64,000 bases of DNA from Dreissena polymorpha (GCF_020536995.1 NC_068355.1:2177764-2241763), one strand, 5' to 3'; shown: positions 10,150 through 22,765, counted from the first letter of the stretch. Translations and numbers: made by a program. The notes: generated from the letters alone by a model not told the origin.

Positions 10150-11695
10150 CGTTATAGAGACTTTAGAGGCTTTAAGATTTGGAAGAGCAATAAAATACTT
10201 CATGAACGACAGGATGTTTGCTAATAGATACAATTTGACTTCGATATTCACTATCAATTACTACTTCATTGCATACAACCATGACGGTTTTGAGCAAACG
10301 TGTTTTCGGGCGATATATTTCCTGTGTATTTATTATAAGTAATTGCTATTTTACTTTTTTTCATGTATATCGCAACAGTCTATACGGATGTCTTGCATTA
10401 GGTTCGAATCGATAATTGCTGCATTTATATTTGTACAAAATATGCAATTCCAAATGCTAGGAGATAATATACTTTGCAATGATTGTATGTATGTTAACGG
10501 AAATTGTTGAGCTACAATATGATTTAAGTCTGGGCACTTTTCAATATGGGGTTATTAACTCAAACAAAATGGTTTCTCTTTAGTTCTTCTTGGTGGCTGG
10601 AGCTCAAACGACAGGTTTGTCCGATGCAGTATTTATTCAATGTGCAAATAAACATAAACAAGTGTGTGTTTCCTTTAACGTAAATGAATATTTCATTCGT
10701 TCAAGAACATTTCGATTAAATTGTATTAGCGTAAACAACCATTGACATTGTAGACTGTAATATGTTGAAAGGTGTGGTGCGTATTCGGGTCATCTTTTTT
10801 TCATCCATTTCTGAATACTCTAATGTTGACGATTATTCTTTATGTTGCAAATTAATTATTGTTTTCATTTATTTTAAAGTGTATTCAACTTACCGTTGTA
10901 TTTCCTACTTGTTGTTACAAGATGCTTGAATAATTGTGTCGCGTTCTGAGAAAACTGAGCATAATGCATGTGCGTAAAGTTTCGTCCCAGATTAGCCTGT
11001 GCAGTTCGCACAGGCTAATCAGGGACGACACTTTCCGCTTGTATGACATTTTTCGTTTAAATGAAGTCTCTTCTTAACACAAATCCATTTAAGGCGGAAA
11101 GTGTCGTCCCTGATTAGCCTGTGCGGACTTCACAGGCTAATCTAGGACGACACATTACGCACATGCATTATGCCCAGTTTTCTGAGAACAATGCTCAATT
11201 AAATGCAATACGCTAAAAGCTTTAACTGAATTATTACGAGACTAACCGCAGAAAGTTAGTCCTAATTAAACCATCAATGTCGTGTCTGCGCGGTTTATAC
11301 TTACGTAACATGTTTTATGTTAGTTTTCGAAATATCGTTAAAGCTGATTTTTAATTTTTCGTTATTTCAATTACAATCGAACGGTACGGTATCATTGACC
11401 TATCAATAATATGAAGTAACTTTGAACGTGCGTGTTTTATAGTTATTATAGTTATATAAAATCATTACAGAGTTCTAACGTCGCTGCTGTTCTTTCATTA
11501 GATAAGCGACATATGTGTGTTTTACGTGGACGATGCGATTGTGCACTAGTTTACATTCAAGAAAAAGAGGCATTGGCTATATAGAAGTAGATGAGTACAT
11601 TCCAGTTCACGCAAAATTGGCCCTACACAAAGATAACGCAGCTACCTTGCGACCAGCAGAGAGAACTGATCAAAACGAGGTTACGGCAGTTACAA
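10150..11695. other. Intergenic, one MITE-A
   Basis: Apart from the MITE at 10936-11197 no feature was found. Confidence 0.6.
10936..11197. mobile_element. MITE-A copy, full length
   Basis: Well-preserved palindrome. Ends carry 'aaaactgagcataatgcatg' and the complement of 'aaaactgggcataatgcatg'; both inner hairpin arms ('agcctgtgcagttcgcacag') are intact. Confidence 0.85.
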
Positions 11696-12333
11696 CGGAA
11701 TACCGTAAGGGCCATCGTGGTTACACATAAAAATCCAGATGGCGACAATGCGATACTGCTATAGTATGATGGCGACAATGCGATAGTACGATGGCGACAA
11801 TGCGATAGTACGATGACGACAATGCGACAACGCGATAGTACGATGGCGACAATGCGATAGTACGATGACGACAACGCGATAGTACGATGGCGACAATGCG
11901 ATAGTCATATCGTACTGTCGTCATCGTATCAGAGCATTATCGCCACCGCACTATCGCATTGTCGCCATCGTACTATCGCGTTGTCGTACTGTCGTTATCG
12001 CATTATTGCATTGTCGCCATCGTACTATCGCACTGTCGCCATCGTATTGTCGCACTGTGGTCATCGTATTATCGCACTATCGCATTGTCGCCATCGTACT
12101 ATCGCACTATCACCATCGTATTGTCGCACTGTCGTCATTGTATTATCGCATTATCGCCATCGTACTATCGCACTGTCACCATCGTATTGTCGCACTGTCG
12201 CCATCGTACTATCGCATGTCGCCATCGTACTATCGCATTGTCGCCATCGTACTATCGCATTGTCGCCATCGTACTATCGCATTGTCGCCCTCTGGATTTT
12301 AATGTGTAACCACTATGGCACTAAAGGTATTCC
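11696..12333. mobile_element. Foldback element with satellite-filled arms
   Basis: Outer inverted repeats of about 55 bp share 'ggaatacc', 'gtggttacacat' and 'aaaatccaga'. Inside, the left arm is a tandem array of a 22-bp unit (GATGGCGACAATGCGATAGTAC) shown here in two parts: GATGGCGACAATG and CGATAGTAC. The right arm is the same array reversed, about 16 units. It is a foldback-type element. Long open frames here are translations of the array. Confidence 0.82.
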
Positions 12334-12512
12334 GTAAGTTCAGTGCAGATGTGAATTGAGGAAAGTTTGCTTGATATATGTTGTCATGGTCATAAGTATA
12401 CATGTGGATAAATTGTTGAGGGTATAATTTAAAAAGAGTTTTTTTTACTTATATTGCAATATATTAAAACCACCGACTTTTTAGGATTGGATGTGGAACA
12501 AACATATATGAA

Positions 12513-12546
12513 TAGTAAGTACGTAAGTAAGTACGTAAGTAAGTAC

Positions 12547-12612
<66 letters not shown>

Positions 12613-12687
12613 TAGTACGTAAGTAAGTACGTAATGACGTAAGTACGTAATAAGTAAGTAAGTAAGTAAGTAAGTACGTTAGTACGA

Positions 12688-12722
<35 letters not shown>

Positions 12723-12760
12723 CAAGTACGTAATTACGTAAGTACGTAAGTAAGTAAGTC
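12513..12760. repeat. (AAGT)n microsatellite with ACGT variants
   Basis: Tetranucleotide array 'gtaagtaagtaa' interspersed with 'gtacgtaagt' units. Confidence 0.95.
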
Positions 12761-12764
12761 AGTG

Positions 12765-12893
12765 TAGGTAGGCAGGCAGGCAAGCAAGCAGGCAGACAGG
12801 CAGGCAGGCATGCAGGCAATCAGGGCAGGGCAGGGCAGGGCAGGGCAGGGCAGGTAGGTAGGTAGGTAACTTAGTCAGTCAGTCAGTCAGTCA
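12765..12893. repeat. Compound microsatellite: CAGG, GGGCA, GGTA, CAGT
   Basis: Four successive short arrays share one-base steps between units, directly following the AAGT array. Confidence 0.93.
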
Positions 12894-12894
12894 T

Positions 12895-13090
12895 TACGTA
12901 CATGCTAATCTGGGACGACACGTTCCGCTTTGATTATTTTTTTTTTGTTCGTTTGAAAGAAGACTTTTATTTACGACAATCGAGAGTATGCTGAAAGTGT
13001 CGTCCCTGATTAGTCTGTGCGGAATACACGTGTTTGTCTGACGATATACACGACGATATACGCACATGCATTTAACCCCGATTTCGCTTA
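12895..13090. mobile_element. MITE-A copy, left end missing
   Basis: Begins inside the left arm directly after a CAGT microsatellite and runs to 'gcacatgcatttaaccccga'. Confidence 0.65.
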
Positions 13091-13719
13091 GCGCTACTTA
13101 AATATTCGATGGTATAAGGGAGACAACCCTTAACAGTTTCGTGTGTAGATCATTTCCCCTGCCAATTTGACCAAGTCTTTTTTATCAAATTACTATTGAG
13201 CTTATCCACCAGTACATAAAGTTTTCTAATAAATGATTCAATACCAGGCTTGAACAGATTTTATGTTCACTTAATTTACTATTCATTGATTTTTCATGTA
13301 GCATACACATGGATTTATTTCAATTGCACATTCATATTGAGGGATAAAACCCCGTGGGGCTGTCCCGGACAGTGGAAGGTGTTTAAAAGTGTGCGTACAT
13401 AAAGCAATTTGTACACGTTACGTTTTGAGGCCGCTCATAAAGTATATGCGTTATTTTTGACCATTTTTAACCCCTCCGCTTCCTGCTGTCACGCATTGTA
13501 ACCAAAATCTGAACCTCCTCCCCTTAAAATACGTCACACTTTTGAATAGTTTTTTTATTGCACTCCTAGCGAGAGGAATCGTGAACAATAAATTCAGGAG
13601 ATACGTATGCCATGCTAGTTTAACATGGATTTCATAAAATATTTCGCTTTTTTGAAAATAAGTGTTAAAGCTGTTAAATTCTATAAAAAATCAATAAATG
13701 AGTAAATGAGAAACAAAAT

Positions 13720-14440
13720 TAAACAAGATGCGTTTGTGAAACATAATGTCCCCCTATATGACGTTTGACTTTGAAGGATGACCTTGACCTTGTGAAGGAT
13801 GACCTTGACCTTTCACCACTCAAAATGTGCAGCTCCATGAGATACACATGCATGCCAAATATCAAGTTGCTATATTCAATATTGCAAAAGTATTCATAAA
13901 ATAAGCGATTTGGGCCACATATATTTGACCTCTGACCTTGAAGGATGACTTTGACCTTGACCTTCACCACTCAAAATGTGTAGCTCCATGAGATGCACAT
14001 GCATGCCAAATATCAAGTTGCTATCTTCAATATTGCAAAAGTATTTATAAAATAAGCGATTTGGGCCGCATATATTGACCTCTGACCTTGAAGGATGACC
14101 TTGACCTTGACCTTTCACCACTCAAAATGTGCAGCTCCATGAGATACACATGCATGCCAAATATCAAGTTGCTATCTTTAATATTGCAAAAGTATTCATA
14201 AAATGAGCGATTTTGGCCATATATATTTGACCTCTGACCTTGAAGGGTGACCTTAACCTTGACCTTTCACCACTCAAAATGTGCAGCTTCATGAGATACA
14301 CATGCATGCCAAATATGAAGTTGCTATCTTCAATATAGCAAAAGTTATTGCAAAATGTTAAAGTTGGCGCAAACAGACCAACAGACAGGCCAACAGACAG
14401 GGCAAAAACAATATGTCCCCCACTACTATAGTGGGGGACA
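13720..14440 (-). mobile_element. ATGTCCCCC-type element with 'ggtcaaggtcatcc' repeats (unit 1)
   Basis: Reverse orientation. The right side has the hairpin 'tgtcccccactactatagtg' plus 'ggggacat'; the left side ends '...cataatgtccccctatatg' and 'aaacaagatgcgtttgtgaa'. Internally there are about four units of roughly 165 bp, including 'catgagatacacatgcatgc' and 'aaggatgaccttgacctt'. Frames rich in Val-Lys or Gly-Gln are repeat translations. Confidence 0.78.
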
Positions 14441-14828
14441 TAAAAATAAATAAATGTGTGACGTCTTACATAGCCTTACCCGCCCCTCAATCCTGTCAAC
14501 AAACTGTCACACTTTCTTTAACCCCCTCCACCGGCCTGAAGCGTGACATACTTTATGGCCAGCCCCTTAGACCTCGATTTATCACAATCAACGATGGGAT
14601 GGTTTCGACTCTTTGTTTCGAAGTGTTATTGCATTTGGGCGGTGTTTCCCGGTGTGATTTATACGGCTGTGGCAGGTGCTTGTGACGTATTTGTTTTGAC
14701 GTTTGTGAGTGAGGCGGCAGCGGTAAAGTGTGCTGTGCTAGTGCGGCGATGGTGCTGCACCTAAGGGTATTAACAAATCTCAAACAAGCACAGCTTTCGC
14801 AATATGTTGTTAAAACTCCGCACGATTC

Positions 14829-15015
14829 GGTTAACCACTTAGATACGTATTTAACCATTTACCACTTAGATACATAGTTTACCCTTTAACACTTAGATAC
14901 ATATTTAACCCTTTACCACTTAGATACGTATTCAACCCCTTACCACTCAGATACATATTTAAACCTTTACCACTTATGTACGTATTAAACCCTGAACCTC
15001 TTAGATACGTATTTT
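14829..15015 (+). repeat. 30-bp tandem array of MITE-B end sequence (unit 1)
   Basis: About six to seven imperfect units of 'accctttaccacttagatac' plus 'atattta'. It looks like an expansion of the MITE-B terminal sequence next to a MITE-B copy. Confidence 0.75.
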
Positions 15016-15228
15016 GACGCATTTTTAGTGCCCTAGAAAGCAAAGTTTAATTAAAGACCTTTATTACTAAACTCACGTTTTAAAGGCTTCATGTCCAACC
15101 CATAGTTACTGATGAGCAGCAAACAGCATAAAACCTGAACAGACTGGGAGTTACTCGCAGGCTGTTCTTGTTTGATGCTGTTTTCACATAACCATTTTCA
15201 CTTTTCCTTTAAGTTGAAAATGGTTTAA
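14986..15228. mobile_element. MITE-B copy (tandem unit 1)
   Basis: MITE-B ends are of the type 'ttaaccctttaccacttag'. Inside lies 'gatgagcagcaaacagcata' paired with an inverted 'tatgctgtttg' arm. This copy begins at the end of a 30-bp tandem array built from its own left end. Confidence 0.7.
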
Positions 15229-15288
15229 TATTTATGGCGGCCCTCGATTATTTGTGTTTGCTGACTTTCCTATTACATAGACCTTCTT

Positions 15289-15512
15289 AACCCATTTATG
15301 CCTAGTGCACTCTCCCATCCTTCTAAATTTGATCAATTTATTTCCAAAATTAGGGATGTCTAGTATATTTATTTCTATATTTAGAATATTTCTTACAGAA
15401 ATTCGTTTAAGCAAACAGCACAAACCCTGATGAGACGCCGCATCATGCGGCGTCTCATCTGGGCTCTATACTGTTTGCAAAGGAATTTTTTAGACGCTAG
15501 GCATAAATGGGT
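15289..15512. mobile_element. MITE-D copy (unit 1)
   Basis: Inverted ends AACCCATTTATGCCTAG and its complement enclose 224 bp, with a strong central hairpin 'gagacgccgcatcatgcggc'. Not a hammerhead: the GAAA arm is absent. Confidence 0.82.
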
Positions 15513-17634
15513 GAAAGCGAATAGATTGGACATCGATTTTGGAGGTACATTTTACTTTGGATTACCCTATTGTCTTGCAGGCTATCCTTGAGAAATGTTA
15601 TGATGGTAGTTTCGAGATCATCTCTGTCGACCCATTTAGTTTCTTAACACGTTTATAACGGCAATTCATCTGTACGGGGAAGAAATGCAATAAATCACAT
15701 ATATTCTAATTTAAATACAAGACAAAGCACGTGTTTCGTGAGTCATCGTTGACGCTGAAAGTTTCGATAGTTTTCGACAAGTAGAACATGTACTTAAACA
15801 TTTAAAAATCCTTTCCGAATCTGCTTGTTCCCGGTAAAACAAATGTCAAACGCATGCTATCTAGTTGATATCGAATGATTAGTGGGATAGTACATCGTAG
15901 TATTGACGCATTAACCCTGTTACTGTAAACAGCTGTCGTTGTCAATTACTTGCTATCACTTATCAAATAGAAAAAACTCGTTGAATCGGCTGTTATGGAG
16001 AGTGCAAAGTTACTTACCTAAAATTGTTTGAACGCGAAATGTGTCAATGAATAAAAGATGTGGTAGAAATTGTTCATACGATAAAATATTTAAGATATTA
16101 TGGTACATCATAGGACACATATGTATGTAATGCAAATGATAGCAACACATTTATGAATCAGTGAAAAGTGACATTTGCTTTTTATTGTTATGATCACCTA
16201 ACGGTATGCATTGTTTTGAACACATCCTAGCCATTAATCAGTACTTCTTGTATAGATGAACTACAGAGTGTATATGTGCGATCAAAATATTGCGGTAATC
16301 AATTTACAGTTATAACAGGATAGTGTGTGATAAAAAGTTTAAGAATAAATATTTTACTTGATTACAGTGAGACGTTTAGCTCTGAATGGCTCATTAATTG
16401 CAACTGGATGTTCGTAGAAGAGTGCGGCTATCTGGGATATTTGTGTTGTAACTGGAATTATATGGACAGTTCGTGCAACATTTTTTTACCTTGATACTCG
16501 TTTGTGACGTGAAATGCGTTGTCATAGCAAAGCTCTATCGTAACATCATCGGAGTATGGCAGTTCGCTATCCATTGATCAGAAGCCGGCATGGAAGATAT
16601 TCCGCCTTTCTGTAAACTGGCTATTTTATTTGCATGTATTATGATAGCAAAATATATCTTAATAAGATATACATATCAATTTGTGTATGTACACCTTTGA
16701 AATATTTTTTTGCATTAATATCTTTTATGAAACGATGAAATGGTATATATAACCATATATTCTCATAAAAGAAAGTTATTTTTTTTCTGTTTAACAATAA
16801 ACTACGGAAAATGTTTCGTAGAGAAGTATTTTGTTTTGTAAAAGACAAGTTCTTAAAAAATCTAGCATGCTGAGTATACACCTTCTGGAATAGGTAATTA
16901 TAATTTCGCACAAATATGTGCACCAACAACAACTAAGTCAATCAATGCTTTAAAATAGCCCATTATATAATCAACAGCTTGTATTTCCTTGAATAGCTTG
17001 TATCAGCAAGAAGATTTTTACTGGGAAAGCACGCATTTCCCAATCTTCATTTATCGTAAGGGGAGTTTACGATTAGGATTTGTTATTGATTATGATTATT
17101 GCTGCAACAGATTTTGGTTACAAATTTCTCGACGCAATAGTACCTTTAATATTTTATTTAAATTCTTCACGTTCCACAAGCTGCTCGAGTGGCAAGGAAA
17201 GCCTATTTATCAGGTGTTTGCGATCTTCGATTTTGTGTTTGTAATGTTTTTCTTAAAAACCTGCGTTATCGTGTTTGGGATTTGAAAGTTGATGGATAAC
17301 AGTGTTTACTCTTGCGAACGAGCGATCAATGGGTTATGTTATCAATGTGTTTTCGTGTACACTGAGTCACGGTATTATTTTATGCAAACTGAATGGAAGG
17401 GTAGTGAAATCTAGCTGAATCATTAAGTGCAGCCTGCGCTCATGGAAAGGTCCAAAAAAAAATTTCAGTTGTGAATTCACGCATTATAAAGATGGTTATA
17501 GAGTCGTTTCATCAATAATTCTTTTTGCAACATTATTAGTAAAGTTTAAATCTCCTGTGTATTTCAATATCCACAGCAACTGAAATATATAAAACTTATA
17601 CCATAAAAAGTTATTGAACGCCTCGTATGTTTCA

Positions 17635-17762
17635 ACATATCATGGCAAACACACAGCATACCATGAAACACACACAATACTATGGCAAACACACAATATA
17701 TCATCACAAAAACATAGCATTCCATCACATACAAAAACACAGCATACTATCATTAAACATAT
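17635..17762. repeat. Degenerate minisatellite 'cacagcataccatgaaacac' (unit 1)
   Basis: Five to six diverged units of about 22 bp. Repeated at 25960-26087 in unit 2. Confidence 0.65.
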
Positions 17763-18305
17763 AATATGATTTACACCCACATCGTTTCAATGAAATAGCC
17801 GATATATCAATAGTAAACAGAAGACAGACGAGGCTTTCCATTAAAAAGGTGTTTGCCTCTACTTACATTTCCAAGGAAACATGAGATAGGTATGTCGCCT
17901 AAACTTGGCTGATTTAACTTCCTTTCGCTACATGAGGGAGTCTTAAGTTTAAAACGATATCACTTGCAGACCCCTTTCAAACCTAAATTTAAATAGGTCC
18001 CTGATTTAACATTAGTTATTTTATGCTGGATCGTGTTTTAAAGAGAAATAACTATGATTCTTTAACAGGTTTCAAACTGAAAATTATTATTATTTTAAAG
18101 CGGGTATATACGATTTTTTATATTTGTTTAATTATAATATATTGATAAAATATGTTACAATAACATAAAATGGGAAAGAAAAATTATACATTAAAGCCGA
18201 ATTTCATAAAATGCAGCAAAGACAAATTAGCGCCCCGAGCCGATCGTGACGTACATATTTTCCTACAATAACCGAAGCATTCGTCTTTGTATAAGGATCG
18301 GAGTT

Positions 18306-18347
18306 AGTGTTCGTGTGTCGTATGAATAGATATCGTTGCGGGAATTC
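18306..18347. mobile_element. MITE-C internal fragment
   Basis: A short match to the middle of MITE-C ('tgttcgtgtgtcgtatgaat' followed by 'agatat'). The same fragment is in the second tandem unit at 26631-26672. Confidence 0.5.
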
Positions 18348-18597
18348 AAATAAACCGTTAAACTAAGTTTAGATTCACATCGTACATGTATGGTATACAT
18401 GCTGGCGAATTCGGCTGTACAGCCGTTTTCAATTTCAGAATTAAATATCTGGCTTATTTCGCATTTTTCGACATATGTTCTTCTTAACTTTTATTTTAAT
18501 TTATATTGAAATATATATATAATAATTTTTTACACATTTTATATAAATTCATTAATATTTGACAAAATCGTATATAGCCTCTATCTACCCGCTTTAA

Positions 18598-19235
18598 AGG
18601 GGCCTTTTCACAGATTTTGGCATTTTTTAACTTATTCATTAAATGCTTTATATTGATAAATGTAAACATTGGATCATAAAAGCTCCAGTAAAAAATCAAG
18701 AAAATAAATAAAAAAAGTTAAAGAACATTGCCCGCAGCAGGTTACGAACCAGTGACCCCTGCGGCCAATTGTATAAATCTGGATAACTCTTATCCAGCGG
18801 ATAACTTTTGGTTATCTTCTATTTTATGATAAGATAACCACAAGTTATCCGCTGGTTAAGAGTTATCCAGATTTATACAATTGGCTACCGGAGTCCTGCC
18901 AGAGTCCTGAAGTAAAAACGCTTTAGCCTACTGAGCTATTCCGCCGAGTACACATTCCTCACGTATTTTATACGTTATATAAGCAATCTTCGTAGTTTCA
19001 CAAAATTTAACGACACAAACAGAACTCTCCAAATTATTCAATCGTTTCGCGTTGCAACGCTTTATAATTTTTAGGTTTTAAAATCGTCAAAAGATGCATA
19101 TAATGGCTATATTAGAGCATGGTTAATGTTCAGTATTACTGTTTCCTCACAAATACCATAACTAAAACGAAAACTTACGAATCTGAAACAACTTTTTTCA
19201 ATTATGTCAATTTACCAAAGCGTGAAAAGATCCCT
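18598..19235 (-). mobile_element. Second copy of the TTAA/tRNA-like element (unit 1), with a nested palindrome
   Basis: Same ends and tRNA-like part as 33258-33767, but box B is changed to 'ggttcgtaacc' and a palindrome of about 120 bp sits in the tRNA-like region. TTAA is present on the left; the right side reads TATT. Confidence 0.75.
18765..18884. repeat. 120-bp near-perfect palindrome (unit 1)
   Basis: Left arm starts 'ccaattgtataaatctggat', right arm is its complement ending 'atttatacaattgg', around a short A/T loop. Absent from the copy at 33258-33767, so it is a later insertion. Confidence 0.85.
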
Positions 19236-20107
19236 TATTCACTATGAAAAGACGTCATTGTTCCTGTGAACAATTACATTTGAACAATTGTTAAATGTAC
19301 AAAACAGAGGAAACGATTCAAATAAAGTAAAATTTGTTATTATCAATTTTAGTCCATAGTTGATCATGGAAAATAAATAGTTTCACTCATGGCTGCGCCA
19401 GTCTCAAGCATATTAATTTATTTCATAACTCTCGAATTAAAATCGAGTATCGATCGAAACCAACAATTTAATTAATAAAGTTAATTTTGGATAATTTAAG
19501 GCCAATAGGATCGAAATCGCAATATTTTATTTAGAGAATATGATTGAATGTTGCAAGAATGATCGAAAATTCAATCTTGAATATCAATAAAAAAAATGTT
19601 GCGGGTAAGTACAAAAAGGTCGGTCGGGTAAATGTTAAGGCAAAGTTTTAAATCAAATAGTATGTGTGTACGTTATTTGTGTCGCTTAACATATGAGGTA
19701 AAGGTTCGTGTTCCCTAATCATTTGTTCTGACATTAATTTATTAAACAGTAGTGGAATGTAACTCAAAATAGGTTTTCTCCCTTTGATGTGAAATTGTCA
19801 CACAAAATGTTGACAGCTTAAATGGATTTGCTATATCGATATAATCCGTATTAAGTACTTAACATGCTTTACAAATTGCCTCGGCCAAAGCGAAATGCAA
19901 TAAAGGTTAGAACAGGTGAGATGATATAGCTAAATAGTAAGTAATACATTGTATTCTATTTTAATTCTTTACTGATAAAGTTATTGTAAATTACTCATCT
20001 TAAGGTTCATGTATTGATGTAAAGTGTAAAAAGGCGTATTCTTCACATAGGAATACTTCAATAAATATTATGGCAATAAATTCAATTTATACGTCAATAG
20101 GCTTGTA

Positions 20108-21658
20108 GAGCGGGTGCATCTATTTCCGAACATCTAAGCAAAAAAGTCTACAGTTCGGAAACGCAACCACACTTCTGCAAATCGATGATATTTTTAGAAA
20201 CAACAACGCATACGGGACCTTTTAAAAACATCGATTGCGTGTATGGGTCATCGTACACTATTATTTTTGGGTTATAGGAAAGGCAGTGATGTATGCTAAA
20301 TCCGAACACTGGTTTTGATTCCGAACATTGGTGGTTTTAAACCCGAACACTCAAAGTGCATTCCAAAAATGTAAAATATTCAAAGAAAACAAACAGTCAG
20401 ACTAATTTATTCCACGAACAATCAAAACAAGAACATGTTTTCAACAATTTGGACAGTTATGCACTTTCAAATTTCAACAATATTTGCATTCAAAAGGAAG
20501 TTCATCGCAAATCAACTGATTTTCTATGTCAACACATGCAAAATGAAATCTCCGGCCACAGTTAGTGCATTCAATAAAGTTGTCATACGTCTTCTCACAC
20601 GTAAAACATTTGCCGGCCTCAACTTGGACGTCGCTGTCTGATAACGAATCATTGATTTCCCGAAGAATTGCCTCCTCGTTTTCTTGTTTTCTTCTTTTTA
20701 TGGTAAGTCTGCGTTGTTTTTCAGCCTTTCTTGCCTCCCTCTTTTTTCCTGTTCAGCATTTTTTCGTTTTTTCTCTTCCTCTTTCCTTTTCTTATTTTCT
20801 TCTCTTATTCTTTTTCGTTCACTTTTCTGTTGCAGTTCTTTCTCTTTCTTCTGTATCTTTTCCTGCAACAGAGAGCGATAGGTAGACCCTGTGATGGCTT
20901 TAGGCATGAGAACCCGTTGGACATTTGGCTTTTGCTTTTCGGTGAGTGACGATAATGTCGGTAATTTCAAATGCTTTGAAAAGGGAGAGTAGCCAGGTGA
21001 GTTTGTCTTATTTACTGGCGATACATCATTAGTCGCCGACTTCTTGGTGAGAAGGACCGTCGAGGTGACCAACTGGTTGGATGGTGAAACAGATGGAACT
21101 TCTGACTGGTTGGTTACCATTACAGTTTGGGCGACGGACTGGTTGGGTTGGCTGTCGGACATTCCGATCAGTTGATTGGGTAGCGTGACAGTCCTGGGGC
21201 TGTTGGGTTGTATGACAGACAGAGTGACCGATGGCCTGTCTAACATGATATTTGGGGCGTCTGTCTGGTTGGGCTGACTGTCCAACGGGGCGACTGACTG
21301 TAGGGGTAGTATGACAGTCGGAGTGACGGACTGGCTCGGCTGAATATCCGACGGGGCGCCTGACTGGTTGGGTAGCATTACAGTCGGAGTCACGGACTTG
21401 TTGGGCTGACTCTCCGACGGTGCGATGGCAGTCGCAGTGACGGACTGGTTGGGCTGTCTCTCCAACGGGACGACCGAATTATTTGTTACTAATACCGGTA
21501 TGTTCACAGATTGGTCGAGTGTGGTGACAGACGGGGCGACTGGTTGGATAGGCAACGTTTCTACACGGGCGGGTGAGGCGCCAGGCTGATTATGATGGCT
21601 CACCGAAACATCATTGGCTTGTGACGACGTGAGAAGCTGCTCTCCTGAAAATATTGCA
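20108..21658 (-). pseudogene. Truncated copy of the pogo-like transposon (left end and C-terminal transposase only)
   Basis: Duplicate of 28433-29984. It keeps one terminal inverted repeat (with TA at 20106-20107), the PHD finger, coiled coil and Pro/Gln linker, then stops abruptly inside the gene at the tandem-duplication junction. Within the coiled coil a T run is one base shorter than in the downstream copy, which shifts the frame. The downstream version keeps the zinc finger in frame, so this copy carries the error or a late mutation. No DDE core is present; not functional. Confidence 0.88.
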
Positions 21659-22044
21659 ACCCGTGGGGCTGTCCCGGACAGTGGAAGGTGTTTAAAAGTG
21701 TGCGTACATAAAGCAATTTGTACATAAAGCAATTTGTACACGTTACGTTTTGAGGCCGCTCATAAAGTATATGCGTTATTTTTGACCATTTTTAACCCCT
21801 CCGCTTCCTGCTGTCACGCATTGTAACCAAAATCTGAACCTCCTCCCCTTAAAATACGTCACACTTTTGAATAGTTTTTTTATTGCACTCCTAGCGAGAG
21901 GAATCGTGAACAATAAATTCAGGAGATACGTATGCCATGCTAGTTTAACATGGATTTCATAAAATATTTCGCTTTTTTGAAAATAAGTGTTAAAGCTGTT
22001 AAATTCTATAAAAAATCAATAAATGAGTAAATGAGAAACAAAAT

Positions 22045-22765
22045 TAAACAAGATGCGTTTGTGAAACATAATGTCCCCCTATATGACGTTTGACTTTGAA
22101 GGATGACCTTGACCTTGTGAAGGATGACCTTGACCTTTCACCACTCAAAATGTGCAGCTCCATGAGATACACATGCATGCCAAATATCAAGTTGCTATAT
22201 TCAATATTGCAAAAGTATTCATAAAATAAGCGATTTGGGCCACATATATTTGACCTCTGACCTTGAAGGATGACTTTGACCTTGACCTTCACCACTCAAA
22301 ATGTGTAGCTCCATGAGATGCACATGCATGCCAAATATCAAGTTGCTATCTTCAATATTGCAAAAGTATTTATAAAATAAGCGATTTGGGCCGCATATAT
22401 TGACCTCTGACCTTGAAGGATGACCTTGACCTTGACCTTTCACCACTCAAAATGTGCAGCTCCATGAGATACACATGCATGCCAAATATCAAGTTGCTAT
22501 CTTTAATATTGCAAAAGTATTCATAAAATGAGCGATTTTGGCCATATATATTTGACCTCTGACCTTGAAGGGTGACCTTAACCTTGACCTTTCACCACTC
22601 AAAATGTGCAGCTTCATGAGATACACATGCATGCCAAATATGAAGTTGCTATCTTCAATATAGCAAAAGTTATTGCAAAATGTTAAAGTTGGCGCAAACA
22701 GACCAACAGACAGGCCAACAGACAGGGCAAAAACAATATGTCCCCCACTACTATAGTGGGGGACA
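22045..22765 (-). mobile_element. ATGTCCCCC-type element (unit 2)
   Basis: Duplicate of 13720-14440. Confidence 0.78.

Larger units (their letters stand above)
15513..18597. other. Unique part of the 8.3-kb unit, no gene found
   Basis: Low-complexity AT-rich DNA. Open frames of 97-98 aa at 16639-16932 and 16989-17285 have no known motif and are likely chance. Same content at 23838-26922 in unit 2. Confidence 0.6.
13351..21658. repeat. Tandem segmental duplication, copy 1 (8.3 kb)
   Basis: Nearly identical to 21660-29984 over its whole length, at a constant offset of 8,309 then 8,325 then 8,326. Differences seen are a 16-bp tandem expansion near the left end of copy 2 and one extra T in copy 2. 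The left breakpoint is 'cccgtgggg'; the right breakpoint is inside the pogo-like transposase gene. Confidence 0.93.

Noticed and set aside
11623-12337. Several overlapping 80-118 aa frames rich in 'SPSYYRTIAL' on both strands
   Set aside because: They are translations of the 22-bp satellite in the foldback element; period 22 puts all frames in rotation.
12821-12855. Telomere-like GGGCA array
   Set aside because: The unit is not the animal TTAGGG repeat and belongs to a microsatellite chain.
13719-14121. Frames with 'MVKVKVKVILQGQ' and 'GQGQGHPSRSEV'
   Set aside because: Products of the 'ggtcaaggtcatcc' repeats inside a mobile element; duplicated at 22044-22446.
15420-15460. 'CTGATGAG' with GC-rich hairpin in MITE-D as another hammerhead
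   Set aside because: The stem is present but no GAAA arm or closing stems I/III exist.
20565-20949. Plus-strand frames rich in Phe/Ser/Leu
   Set aside because: Antisense shadows of the Lys/Glu coiled coil of the pogo-like transposase.
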